64,000 nucleotides of DNA, taken from NCBI RefSeq assembly GCF_020171925.1, contig NZ_JAIVAR010000001.1, positions 930,001-994,000 of the forward strand, in the 5' to 3' direction. This document shows, piece after piece, positions 55,401 to 63,951 of this stretch (the first letter of the stretch is position 1; the number at the start of each line of letters is the position of its first letter). The notes beneath the pieces were generated by a model. It searched no databases and was not told where the DNA came from. It saw only the letters and a list, made by a program, of their open reading frames with translations. The stretch comes from Rossellomorea aquimaris (GTDB lineage: Bacteria > Bacillota > Bacilli > Bacillales > Bacillaceae_B). A program made the position numbers and the translations under genes.

Positions 55401-56514
55401 GTCCGTCGTTCCCTGCAGCGAGGATGCTCGTGACCCCGGAGAGCACAGCGTTATTGATCGAAGTGGAAAGTGGGGACTGGGGATCATTCAGGATATTCCC
55501 TAATGACAGGTTGATGACATCCATCTTATCTTTGACAGACTGTTCAATCCCCTGAATGATGTCCTCCGTCGTCCCATAACCGTAAGGTCCAAGCACCCTG
55601 TACACGTATAAATCGGCCCCCGGTGCCACGCCTTTTACGGATAACGCGGTGTCCCCGTCTCCTTGACCAGCCAGGATACCGGAAACATGGGTACCATGGG
55701 ACGTGTAATAGACACTTGGCCCTTTAGGTTTTCCTGCTTTCTCCCAATCTTCATACGTCGTTTCCATCGGATCATGATCTTCATCCACGAAATCGTATCC
55801 ACCCTTGAACGCATCTTTCAAGTCAGGATGATTGTAATCGATTCCCGTATCAAGGACCGCCACCTTCACACCTTCCCCGGTCAGTCCTTTTTCATGAAGC
55901 TTGTCCACATTCGTCATTTCATGAGGATGCTTTCCGAGATACACGCTGCCACCTTCTGTTTCATCCCCAACAGGCTGAACGAGCTCTACCTTTTTGTTTT
56001 CCCACACGTTCTTGACATGAGTGGATTCCTTCAACTTCGTCACCTGAGATGCAGGCAATGTCAACGACACGCCATTGTAAGATTCCATGAAGGAACTTGT
56101 GATCTTCCCATTGATTTTCAGCTTGTCTACATCTTCTTTGAAACGCTTATGCTCTTTTTCGATCTTCGCCCTTGCCTCATCGATGGATAATGCATTGCCC
56201 TTCATCTTCTCTAGAAGCACATCCGTCGCAGGAGCATTCCCCTTGAATTCCACAATGACCGATATTTCTTCATCACTAGAGAGATCGATTCCCTCTGACA
56301 GATGGATGCCTCCTTCTGCCGACGTACTCTTGATTTCGTTTAAAACACGCCTTTGTTCGGGAGTCAGTGAGTTCAACACATCTTGTGACGTGACAGCCGT
56401 CTCCGCAACAGCGGTTTGCTGGAGTGACGGGGGAATGCTACTTACTGCAAGAGTCGACACTAATGCAGTAGCAGTAAGACCCTTTAATAAATTCTTGGAA
56501 TCGATACTTTTCAA
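52468..56514 (-). CDS. Large cell-surface S8 (subtilisin/Vpr-like) protease with dockerin-like repeats
   Basis: 1348 residues. The start is probably TTG 56514, with GGAGG eight bases upstream; the ATG at 56529 puts that site inside the gene. In order: signal peptide, inhibitor I9-like propeptide, catalytic Asp (VAVLDTGIDYNHPDL, about 222), His (TSHGTHVSGILAG, about 273), an inserted PA domain (KGKIVLIRTGGFERL), catalytic Ser (SGTSMATPHVSG), Fn3-like domains, a cohesin-like domain (KQITYTYTFDQKVLSVENV) and a C-terminal dockerin-like pair (GDANHDQIVDIRDAVYL and ADINFDGTVDMKDMTYI) with calcium loops. It should act outside the cell on proteins. A cohesin-like plus dockerin-like tail is unusual for a Vpr-type protease. 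Confidence 0.9.
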   Translation of the reverse strand: MKSIDSKNLLKGLTATALVSTLAVSSIPPSLQQTAVAETAVTSQDVLNSLTPEQRRVLNEIKSTSAEGGIHLSEGIDLSSDEEISVIVEFKGNAPATDVLLEKMKGNALSIDEARAKIEKEHKRFKEDVDKLKINGKITSSFMESYNGVSLTLPASQVTKLKESTHVKNVWENKKVELVQPVGDETEGGSVYLGKHPHEMTNVDKLHEKGLTGEGVKVAVLDTGIDYNHPDLKDAFKGGYDFVDEDHDPMETTYEDWEKAGKPKGPSVYYTSHGTHVSGILAGQGDGDTALSVKGVAPGADLYVYRVLGPYGYGTTEDIIQGIEQSVKDKMDVINLSLGNILNDPQSPLSTSINNAVLSGVTSILAAGNDGPGMYSVGSPASSALGIAVGSTDTKVSYPNFVGDVHSDQLKQEMELRYSTSEIGLDPRELNGKTLSIVDVGQGTEEEYEGKDVKGKIVLIRTGGFERLRDAYIVAKQHGAAVAFGYSANAYGFITDAYPDDPHMLPAFTLEGRKAKELVQVLQTDEVTYTFKEIKEREVARDDYVSSFSSSGPTRLTYDIKPEVVAPGGNILSTVPNYLHGVKDYTQSYAKFSGTSMATPHVSGIAALLLEANPKSDPADIKTMLMNTAEDLDLNYSVFDLGAGKVNALKAAESTTHIQVEDTTPMLKKDREKVMDELTGSLSFGTTFVTGEDVTDSRVLSIRNDSDQDKEYKVDVTFNVNARGSKDGEAEGVKLTAPGSITVKANKKEEITADLLLPATAATGIYEGYVTFTNVEFADEVVRIPFAVRKVKEGVDYVQSSDILSTVRENGYVRKGSLTGSFSLNSHMKNVDLFLVDAETNKEIGFIASMDGRFIAENTPSYLYGYFNGNYYPFTDDRDHPIGYEPIEADQGAYKMKFIFTDDSGKETVIEKPFILDNEMGSFTTDQEKRIIELEADQTAYTFKGQIHDHQIDLAKKAGIEVDQGDNVVSYRTSGSYYDNPVALNETGDYTINAYVPTYKKVMSVTVKGRDRAGIESQNKEYHFVRKGTPYLATVPSQDSVMTGEGIDYSVSAHYIDDWKQITYTYTFDQKVLSVENVAVVPELSDKVTVDTESTPQGMKVVLSSKTGEPITSSGSLLKISAKLKSENFYSSYMTMTANSITLTKADDTTVKLEGISPSVKGWSNHSELTGDMNGEAVFLRDFYGKLLTTDVDYEALGATIKAVGPDGKEYEGTVIGDGRFKINLLSTQEKMVLSFDVPGHLTVKKEFQIGRENGYGEEQTIKFFPAIAGDANHDQIVDIRDAVYLETHWGSSDRQADINFDGTVDMKDMTYIKENFLKVNPMMDVKEKVKDKDAGRSLGDILNGLKE

Positions 56515-56735
56515 CGATTGTTCCTCCATTCATGATAAAATCGCTCTTCAATGAAAATTTTAGAGGAAATCGTTGGAAGGTGGTATCGGGGTATTCATCT
56601 AGACTTAAAGTCTGATCGATGTTTCCTCACAGAGGAACTTGGTATTTGAGAGGCTCTTTTCGGGAATATGTACGTATATAAAAAGAACTGTTTTTCTTTC
56701 ATTGGTTGGGGAAATTTTTAAACATACACAAACAA

Positions 56736-56768
56736 AATAAAGCCCCGAGTCAACTGCCCGGAGCTTTT
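56736..56768 (-). terminator. Probable terminator of the 56789-57175 gene
   Basis: Minus strand AAAAGCTCCGGG pairs with CTCGGGGCTTTA (mismatches present), then TTTTG. Confidence 0.45.
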
Positions 56769-56788
56769 GAATAAATGCCACATGATAG

Positions 56789-57175
56789 CTAATTGATCGC
56801 CTCGAGAGGTATCTCGGACTCATATCCTTCGATAACTACCTCTTTAAACTCACCAAGAAAACCACTCGCCTCCACTGAAAAAAACGCATCCGGATCCTCT
56901 GTATTCCGGTAGATCCGCTTGATTTCCATCCCTGCATTCAACGGGCCGGTCGAGGAATCATAGTATCCATCGGAATGCCAATAGGTACCTGACGTTTCGT
57001 CGAACTCCTCCCCAATCTCGATCATCTCACACCCCTCATCCAAACAGACGATCCCTTCATGATCTGAAAGCCATTTAACAAGATCGGACTCATGGGGCTT
57101 TTGCATATGTATGAAGGTGATGCCCATTACCACAACCGCAGCCGCACTCAGTGCGAATAGCCATTTCTTTTTCAT
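56789..57175 (-). CDS. Small exported unknown protein
   Basis: 128 residues with an N-terminal membrane or signal segment (WLFALSAAAVVVMGITFIHM), then an acidic domain with two Cys in GIVCLDEGCEMIEIG. ATG behind GGGGGGATTCT. No family recognised. Confidence 0.65.
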   Translation of the reverse strand: MKKKWLFALSAAAVVVMGITFIHMQKPHESDLVKWLSDHEGIVCLDEGCEMIEIGEEFDETSGTYWHSDGYYDSSTGPLNAGMEIKRIYRNTEDPDAFFSVEASGFLGEFKEVVIEGYESEIPLEAIN

Positions 57176-57417
57176 AGAATCCCCCCTTACGCTTCCTGAT
57201 TCTAACAGAAAACGGGGTGTGTAGACAGACTTTAAGGACTAGCTGCAAATCCCTGAGGGCGTTAAAGTCGTTGAAACGCCGGTTTTCAAACAGTAAATGA
57301 GTGATTTTCATAAAAATGCTTTAAGTTGGGACTTTACAATCCTTTGTCGGAGTAAAAACATGCCCGTAATCACAATATTTGAAGAAAAACAGACAACCTT
57401 GCAACACAGCTCAATGA

Positions 57418-57606
57418 TTTATTATCAATTCCATCACATTTATTATCGAAAAAAGAAGTTTTATTATCGATCATGGACATTTTATTATCAAAACTGCAAA
57501 TGCGCCCGTTCCTTATGATCAAAAAACGGATTTTATTATCACAATGAACAGATTAATAGCGAAAGACATCCTTTATTATCAATTCTCACGACTTAATAGC
57601 AAAAAG
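57418..57606. repeat. Phased TTTATTATCGA array, family B (element B2)
   Basis: The ATC of each unit lies at 57424, 57445, 57466, 57487, 57518, 57538, (AGC at 57558), 57578 and (AGC at 57598). Steps are 21, 21, 21, 31, then four of 20. Two late units read TTAATAGC instead of TTATTATC. Same step order as B1. Confidence 0.8.
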
Positions 57607-57645
57607 CTTCCTATATGAAATGTGCACTACTAAACCCACACACCT

Positions 57646-57941
57646 CTAAGCCACTCCATAAAAAATCCCCATCACCACTGCCACCACCACAAACGGTACC
57701 GGCAGCACAACCAGCATCCCCACCAAACCGAGGACACTCCCCCCTTCAAAACGATTCCTGAAAAAGAAAACGAACGAAGGAATCGAAGCAATCAATGAAA
57801 GGATGAGAATCCCCTTCGCAATGGCGAACACATAAGGTTCATCGGTGTAACCGAGCAACACGTTCACGAAAACATGAAAGACAAACCAACATGAAAAGGC
57901 AGCCACTTCAAATTAAATCTCATGTATTCCCTGAACATCAT
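57646..57941 (-). pseudogene. Membrane-protein gene broken by a frameshift
   Basis: ATG 57941 opens MMFREYMRFNLKWLPFHVG, which stops about 25 codons in. The frame beside it carries FHVFVNVLLGYTDEPYVFAI and two more helices to 57646, and has only a GTG with no ribosome site. Joined, the two would give a typical small Bacillus membrane protein, so a one-base change near 57885 is the likely cause. A sequencing error would look the same. Confidence 0.6.
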
Positions 57942-57964
57942 GGAACCGCCCTCAAGCACACGCC

Positions 57965-58738
57965 TCACTGCACCACTTCACGATACTTACGAGCAAGCTC
58001 TTCAATCCGACCCACGATCACATCTTCCACATCACCTGTAAGATCGATTTTTTCATCCGCCACATCCGAAAGCTCCCCATGCTCCCCGATCATCACCGCG
58101 ACTTTCGCATTCTCAAACATGCTGATATCGTTCGCATCATTCCCGAATGCGATGTAATCCTGTTCCCGTACCCCAAGTTTTGAAAGGGCCATCCACTTAT
58201 TGATATTCGGTGGACTGATATCGAGCACCCGCTCATTTCCATGTTCATGTACCTCCATGTCGAGCTCACTAAGTTTCCGGCTAAGTTCCACGTAATCAGA
58301 AGACGTCAGGATCAACATTTTCACAATCAAAGACAGTTCCTCCAACGGGACATTCTTCGCCAGTCCTTCCGGATCCAGGTTCTGTATGATCGGATGGTCG
58401 GTTGGTCCCGTATACGCATAGTCCCAGTCACTATCCACGAGATAAGTAGCCTCATATTCTTCCATAAGGGAGATCACCCCCTCTATTTCCCGGGCACTAA
58501 ACGCCGTGCAATCATTCAAATCCCGGTTCTCATACACAAGCGAACCGTTCCCGCCAATCAACGTAAACCCATGCAACCGAGAGTCCAGTACTGGTAGCAT
58601 ATCGCGGATTGGTCTTGCCGAAGCAAAGATCACCTCGTGCCCGCTACTCGCCACTTCCAGCAGGCACTCCACTATTTTCTTCGACACAGGTTTTCCTTTA
58701 AAACAAATCGTCCCATCCAAATCAAATACAAATTTCAT
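57965..58738 (-). CDS. HAD-superfamily phosphatase (Cof type)
   Basis: 257 residues from ATG 58738 (GGAGG eight bases upstream). DLDGT (catalytic Asp) and SAR near the start, then a cap with IGGNGSLVY, Lys in NKWMALSKLGV and the acid motif FGNDANDISMFENA. Sugar-phosphate or flavin-type substrates are usual for this group; the exact one is unknown. Confidence 0.9.
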   Translation of the reverse strand: MKFVFDLDGTICFKGKPVSKKIVECLLEVASSGHEVIFASARPIRDMLPVLDSRLHGFTLIGGNGSLVYENRDLNDCTAFSAREIEGVISLMEEYEATYLVDSDWDYAYTGPTDHPIIQNLDPEGLAKNVPLEELSLIVKMLILTSSDYVELSRKLSELDMEVHEHGNERVLDISPPNINKWMALSKLGVREQDYIAFGNDANDISMFENAKVAVMIGEHGELSDVADEKIDLTGDVEDVIVGRIEELARKYREVVQ

Positions 58739-58762
58739 CGTTTGTTCCTCCACATGAATGAT

Positions 58763-59143
58763 TTACGGTACAAGAAATTCTTCTTTTAAAACGAGATCCT
58801 CTTCTGCCAAACGCTCCGTCTTCAACAGCATCTCATAGCTGACTTCACCGTCATTATAGGCATGATCGACCGTTGCCGTCGCCACAATCTTTCCGAGCTG
58901 CTTTTTCAAAGAGATATCCGTCGTCGTGTACTCCTGGTGGGCATCTTCACTTCGATAGTAGATGTATGTGAAATCACCCTCATGAAAGGTCTGAAACCCG
59001 AGTACTTCCCCCTTTTCAACTAGGGCACGCTGGACCGAGAGGGGGGCATCCTCTTTAGCCATCACTTCATATTCGATCGGGGTCCCCCTCATAAAAAACA
59101 GCACGAGTAAGGAAATAGCACCTAAACCTATGATTATCATCAT
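58763..59143 (-). CDS. Single-pass membrane protein, uncertain start
   Basis: 126 residues if started at ATG 59143. AGGGAGGGG with seven bases of spacing points instead to an ATC at 59155, which would give the typical beginning xKKIMMIIIGLG. So the gene may use ATC or may have lost its ATG. One membrane helix, then a beta-rich extracellular domain (YEVMAKEDAPLSV, FHEGDFTYIYYRSEDAHQEY). It follows the next gene by about 20 bases. No family. Confidence 0.5.
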   Translation of the reverse strand: MMIIIGLGAISLLVLFFMRGTPIEYEVMAKEDAPLSVQRALVEKGEVLGFQTFHEGDFTYIYYRSEDAHQEYTTTDISLKKQLGKIVATATVDHAYNDGEVSYEMLLKTERLAEEDLVLKEEFLVP

Positions 59144-59174
59144 GATCTTCTTGATCCTCGTTCCCCTCCCTTCT

Positions 59175-59585
59175 TTAGAAGCCTGATCCCATGATCTTCT
59201 GTTTCTCATCGGCATTCGGATTTTCGCCGAAATCAAATTTCGTTTCGATGAGCCAATACTTTGTGAACACATTCCCTTCTGGTGTCACAAACCCCAATTG
59301 CTTTTTCTTCCCAGCTTTTTTAAACGTCAGCACGCCAATCGGCACCGAATCATACCTGAAGCCGTTGTCATAGCGATAATGACGTGGACTTTTGTTAATC
59401 TTGTCTTTGATCGCCGTAATCTGTTCAGTATCATCGATTTCGTATACAATCTGACCGTCCTTCCAGACTAGCAGTTCAGTATAGTCGTCCCTTACAATCT
59501 TGTAGTGATAAAGGCCGTACAGCGCAATACCGGAAAGGAGTGAGAGCGAAAGTAGGATAATTGTAAGGATACGCAGCTTGGACAT
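59175..59585 (-). CDS. Single-pass membrane protein, unknown
   Basis: 136 residues from ATG 59585, eight bases after GGTGG. One membrane helix (ILTIILLSLSLLSGIALYGLY) and a small beta-rich extracellular domain (ELLVWKDGQIVYEID, PIGVLTFKKAGKKKQLGFVTPEG). Probably co-transcribed with the next gene downstream. Confidence 0.6.
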   Translation of the reverse strand: MSKLRILTIILLSLSLLSGIALYGLYHYKIVRDDYTELLVWKDGQIVYEIDDTEQITAIKDKINKSPRHYRYDNGFRYDSVPIGVLTFKKAGKKKQLGFVTPEGNVFTKYWLIETKFDFGENPNADEKQKIMGSGF

Positions 59586-59675
59586 GAAGGCGCCCACCAT
59601 CCTTTTTCTTTCTATTTTACTATATTGTGGATGTATTGAAAGCTTTTGAATGTAATATTGTGGTAATATATTAGA

Positions 59676-59743
59676 CCAAGGGGACAGGTCCCTTGGCACA
59701 CTTTCTCAAAAAAAGAACCACGGTACCTGTCCCCGTGGTTTTC
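59676..59743. repeat. GGGGACAGGT-type palindromic repeat
   Basis: AAGGGGACAGGTCCC and GGTACCTGTCCCC are imperfect inverted copies. A related unit lies at 45142-45162 and a half unit near 41083. Confidence 0.65.
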
Positions 59744-59821
59744 CAACGTTCTTTATGATATGATAATAAAATTGTCCAACTACACCAGCATTAGAACAAT
59801 CACCATAGAAAAGAGGCTACC

Positions 59822-61027
59822 ATGAAACAATCGATACTCACGAAACAACATAAATTTCTCATCTTCACCCTATCACTATTGACATTCGTGCTCGGGACAA
59901 GCGAGTTTGTCATCGTCGGAATTCTGACCGAGATCTCATCAAGCCTCGGTATCACGAACGCCAAGGCGGGTACGCTCGTGTCTGCTTTTGCCATCACGTT
60001 TGCCATCACGACCCCGATCGTGATGTCGGCGACGAGTCATTTTCCAAAACGGAAATGGATGCTCGGCCTGATTGCTTCGTTCATCATACTGAACGCGCTT
60101 TGCATCGTGTCGACAAGCTACGTGTTATTGCTTGTGCTTCGCATGCTGACCGCGATTGTGACAGGCGTATTGATTTCGCTTGCCATGACGGTTGCGAGTG
60201 AAGCGATTCCTGCTCAGAAGCGCGGTGTCGCGATTTCATTCGTCTTCGGCGGGTTCACGCTTGCAAACGTCGTCGGGGTACCGATCGGGACGGTCATCGC
60301 CGAGTGGACAAGCTGGCACGGCACATTCCTATTGACCACTTGCCTCGGAATGGCTGCCTTCATGACATCGTACATCCATTTACCGACTGGACTCAGTCAG
60401 TATCGCAGTTCCATCCGTGATCAATTTTCATTACTGACGAATCCGCGGATCCTGATGGCCTTCTTCATACCGGCCCTTGGATTCGGTGCGACGTATGCCG
60501 TCTTTACGTATCTTGTTCCGATCCTTCAAATGATGGGAGCCCCGTCAAACTCGATCAGCTTGATTCTGTTTGTGTACGGGTTCATTTCGATCTTCAGTAA
60601 TATCCTGGCTGGCAAGATTGCGAGTCACGATGGAATCGGGCGCCTGCGAGTCGTATTCCTGATCCAGGCAATCGTCCTCGTCAGCCTTTACTGGACAACA
60701 GACAACTTTGTTCTCGGCTTGGTGAACATCGGGCTGATGTCGTTGATGGCGATCATGCTCACCACCTCGACCCAGCTTTATTTGATCGACCTTGCCGGTG
60801 TCTATCAGCCGAAAGCGACCGGACTCGCGGCATCTCTCATGCCGGTTGCAAGCAACGTCGGCATCGCGATGGGTTCCGCGCTCGGAGGCTTCGTCTATCA
60901 TCAAGGTCCATTGATGAACGTCACGATCGTCGGCGGGATCGTCGCTGTCTTGGCGAGCGTCCTGACATTCATGAGCCATCACCTGGACCGCACGCAGGGA
61001 ACATTGTCACACAAAGGAGCTCAATGA
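59822..61027 (+). CDS. MFS transporter (DHA1 type)
   Basis: 401 residues, twelve hydrophobic segments. Begins with FVLGTSEFVIVGILTEISSSLGI, then SAFAITFAITTPIVM and RMLTAIVTGVLISLAMTVASEAI, which match the AraJ/PbuE-like drug and nucleoside exporter group. GC content is visibly higher than in the defence island. A strong terminator follows. Confidence 0.9.
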   Translation: MKQSILTKQHKFLIFTLSLLTFVLGTSEFVIVGILTEISSSLGITNAKAGTLVSAFAITFAITTPIVMSATSHFPKRKWMLGLIASFIILNALCIVSTSYVLLLVLRMLTAIVTGVLISLAMTVASEAIPAQKRGVAISFVFGGFTLANVVGVPIGTVIAEWTSWHGTFLLTTCLGMAAFMTSYIHLPTGLSQYRSSIRDQFSLLTNPRILMAFFIPALGFGATYAVFTYLVPILQMMGAPSNSISLILFVYGFISIFSNILAGKIASHDGIGRLRVVFLIQAIVLVSLYWTTDNFVLGLVNIGLMSLMAIMLTTSTQLYLIDLAGVYQPKATGLAASLMPVASNVGIAMGSALGGFVYHQGPLMNVTIVGGIVAVLASVLTFMSHHLDRTQGTLSHKGAQ

Positions 61028-61028
61028 T

Positions 61029-61072
61029 AAAAGGGTCACCCCACCATTTCCGGTGGGATGACCCTTTTTTTT
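61029..61072. terminator. Strong bidirectional terminator after the MFS gene
   Basis: AAAAGGGTCACCCCACC pairs with GGTGGGATGACCCTTTT with one mismatch, followed by T on the plus strand. Confidence 0.9.
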
Positions 61073-62753
61073 ATTCCTGAATATACGCCTGTTCCTTCAA
61101 ATGACTTGTATGCTCGACCATCGCATAATAGAAATGGTCATACTCCACCCAGCCGAGGGGAATCTTCAGTTGAAGCGCATTTTCTTTGTTGAAAATCTGG
61201 ATATGCTTCCGGTCGTACGTCACCTTCTTGATCTCATGAAGCGGGATGCTTTCCTTCTTTTCACCCTTTACCTTGATCAATTCACGGCCGATGATCGATA
61301 CCGCACTTCTCTTTTTCTTCCATATTTCATAGAGGGTGGCAACTCCGCCAAGGACGGTGAATGCAATGGAAATATACACTTCTTCATCAATGCCGTTCAT
61401 AAACACCCTGATCCAATGCCCAATAAGCAGCGCATAAAAGAACCATAATCCTTTCGGAAGACTTGGCGAACTTTCAAAATAAACCGCCTGTTCACTTTCC
61501 AAATGATCTTCTTCCCTTTTTTTCAAAAACAGCTGCTTATGCTCTTCAACGGTCCTGTCATGGAAGGGCTCGAAATCCGTGTAAGTGCCTTCCCACATCT
61601 CAGCACCGTCATCCTCTTCTTCAAGGACGTAGCCCCCTACCCAAGCCGTGAGCACCTCATCATTATGTGAGTAGCTCATGAGGTAATAGCGTAGCGGCTG
61701 GCCGTATGAATTGAAGGTGTCGATGGAATCAACGACTTCAATAGTCTCGGGGTAAATGTTCAACAACTCACCTTCTTCATTACGCAGGAAAACGAGATGT
61801 TGAAACAAGTGCGCCGCTGCCAACACAGGCTGCTTCGGACTTACTGGAAATACATGTTCCTTCTTACTATCCTCCAAGCCAAGATACATCATTTCTGCGC
61901 TTTCCACATTGAGCGACAGCCCTTCAAGGATATGCCCCTCTACAGGGATATTCTTGTTCAAACAAACCCGGACCGCGTTGGTCGCAATCCTCGGATCCCT
62001 GAACCGTACAGCCTCCTTCAGCAATTCCTCTGCCTCATTTGAATAGTAGAACTCAAGCAACCCGATCAGGGTGTTCATTTCATATCTCAATTTAAAATAC
62101 GAATCCTTCCAGGATCGGTACACAAATTCGGGCTGATACTCGGCGTCGTATGCCCTGTACTCTTCCAATGATTTCCGGTAATCAGCAAGAATCACCGGAA
62201 GGATTTTCGCTCGCTTATACCCCGGTTCAAGATCCGACTCATTAATGGCTGCAATGAATTCATACAGCACATATTTGTAATGAGGGGAGTGAATTTGTTC
62301 AAGTGTCCCATCGACAATCCCTTTGACTAACACCGGAAACTCACATAATTCCTCGACCGGCAAATGAACCTCGTGCTCTGAAATCAACTTTACCGCCTGC
62401 TCGCTGATTTCTTGGAAAATGCCTTCATCCTTCGTCAGTAGCAAGCACTCAAGCGCCCGGACCCGTGCGTCGGGATCCAACTTCCCGAACTGCATAACCA
62501 TCTCATCAATGATCTCCGGCATCGGGTAATCACAAACAAAATCAATCAAGGCAAGAGACGGGTTATCCCACCCATCGACACGCTCAGGGAAAGGCGAAGC
62601 AGCATCCTTCACCATATCCTTCAACAGCTCCACCCGGATTTTCAAATCATCATGTTCCTTCAATTCATACAGCTTCCCCATCGCATCGAACCGTTTCCCC
62701 GGATCCTGACTATGTAACTGCTTTATCGTATTTCTAAAGGCTAATTCGTTCAT
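61071..62753 (-). CDS. HEAT-like repeat membrane protein, unknown
   Basis: 560 residues. The N-terminal 300 residues are helical and look like HEAT/ARM repeats (LRVELLKDMVKDA, DPDARVRALECLLLTKDEGIF). A middle part is beta-rich. Two membrane helices follow near residue 440-490 (LWFFYALLIGHWIRVFM, VYISIAFTVLGGVATLYEIW), then a short cytosolic tail with a PH-like pattern (RELIKVKGEKKESIPLHEIKKV). Function unknown. Confidence 0.6.
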   Translation of the reverse strand: MNELAFRNTIKQLHSQDPGKRFDAMGKLYELKEHDDLKIRVELLKDMVKDAASPFPERVDGWDNPSLALIDFVCDYPMPEIIDEMVMQFGKLDPDARVRALECLLLTKDEGIFQEISEQAVKLISEHEVHLPVEELCEFPVLVKGIVDGTLEQIHSPHYKYVLYEFIAAINESDLEPGYKRAKILPVILADYRKSLEEYRAYDAEYQPEFVYRSWKDSYFKLRYEMNTLIGLLEFYYSNEAEELLKEAVRFRDPRIATNAVRVCLNKNIPVEGHILEGLSLNVESAEMMYLGLEDSKKEHVFPVSPKQPVLAAAHLFQHLVFLRNEEGELLNIYPETIEVVDSIDTFNSYGQPLRYYLMSYSHNDEVLTAWVGGYVLEEEDDGAEMWEGTYTDFEPFHDRTVEEHKQLFLKKREEDHLESEQAVYFESSPSLPKGLWFFYALLIGHWIRVFMNGIDEEVYISIAFTVLGGVATLYEIWKKKRSAVSIIGRELIKVKGEKKESIPLHEIKKVTYDRKHIQIFNKENALQLKIPLGWVEYDHFYYAMVEHTSHLKEQAYIQE

Positions 62754-62881
62754 ACCTTCCCCTTCTCCATAAAAAAATTCAGATTATCTTCATCATTCTA
62801 TTTCATGAAATTGAGAAAAACATGTGTCTTAGTACCTAGTCAATGAAAATATTTTACAATGAGAATTTTTGCCGCAACAAA

Positions 62882-63271
62882 CTATACAGGAAATCCATTC
62901 TCTACATATTCCCTGATCTTCTTCCACTCCCCAAGCTCTTTACGGAACGTCTCGACAAATAGTAATTTCACGTCCGTCATTTCCCCGTCCACTTCAAAAT
63001 GCACCCAGAAAACCGCTACTCCCTCATGCTGGTTATTGATGTCGATCATGATATCCTGAAATGTCCAAGTCGGATTTCGTCCCTCATATTGCAGATAGGC
63101 CTGTACCCAGCCTTGTTCCGTTCCATCAAAGCCCCAGTCTGATACCGAGGCATCATCATTCGCCCACCTGACTTCCAAACGTTCAGAATGATGAGCTGCC
63201 ATCTTCACCGCATCCTGGCCATTCCACGTCTGACGATACTCTTTTAAAAATTGTTTAAAGTCCTCTAACAC
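62882..63271 (-). CDS. SnoaL/NTF2-like protein
   Basis: 129 residues. The order LKEYRQTWNGQDAVKMAAHHSERLEVRW, then WTFQDIMIDINNQHEGVAVFWVHFE and FVETFRKELGEWKKIREY fits the NTF2-like cone fold. Role unknown. Confidence 0.75.
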   Translation of the reverse strand: MLEDFKQFLKEYRQTWNGQDAVKMAAHHSERLEVRWANDDASVSDWGFDGTEQGWVQAYLQYEGRNPTWTFQDIMIDINNQHEGVAVFWVHFEVDGEMTDVKLLFVETFRKELGEWKKIREYVENGFPV

Positions 63272-63314
63272 GATAACACCCCTTTTGGAAAATTCCGTTA
63301 ATTAGAGTGTACCA

Positions 63315-63824
63315 TTATAAATAACGGGAAACGACCAAACTCTTCAAGTACGCATGAAATGCTTCGTTCCCTAATTTGCATTCCGCTGGATGGATCCCTG
63401 TCAAAACGTTCAATTCATGAAACAGCCTTTCACTCATCCCCTGTAGCGTAAATCCGCTGAAGGTGACAGAATCAATGCTTTCTAAGATGATGTTCACCCT
63501 CCTGCCCTCCTGGATGTCACACCACATCCTTTCCACTTCATTTTCCGACGACTGATCCTCCTGTAGCGTCATCTCATACAGGTCAACCTTTTCTACATCT
63601 GAAAATACTGTTGCCAATACCGCCTCATCCGTAATGGCATAGTACCCAATCGCGTTCAACCTCGACTCCTCATCAATGTCGGCAAGGTCGACGTCGATCT
63701 CCTCTGCTGCATACTTCTTTTTTAATATGGCAGCAACCTCCCTCACCGCAAACGAATGGGGGATTGCACCTTCCCCATACTTTTTAAGAAGTGATTCAAT
63801 AAACTCGTCTAAATAGACCGTCAT
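63315..63824 (-). CDS. Unknown protein, 169 residues
   Basis: Acidic, soluble. N-terminal helix (YLDEFIESLLKKYGEGAIPHSFAVREVAAILKKK), then VDLADIDEESRLNAIGYYAITDEAV. No motif recognised. ATG behind GGGGAGAACGGG. Confidence 0.6.
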   Translation of the reverse strand: MTVYLDEFIESLLKKYGEGAIPHSFAVREVAAILKKKYAAEEIDVDLADIDEESRLNAIGYYAITDEAVLATVFSDVEKVDLYEMTLQEDQSSENEVERMWCDIQEGRRVNIILESIDSVTFSGFTLQGMSERLFHELNVLTGIHPAECKLGNEAFHAYLKSLVVSRYL

Positions 63825-63951
63825 CCCGTTCTCCCCTAGAATATTTTTCCTTCATTATAACCCCTGTCCGGATCCCCTTGCCATGTGATCAATCACGGAT
63901 AGACACCTAACTTTTGCAAAAAATAAACCCCAATAGGGAGGTGACTGAAAA

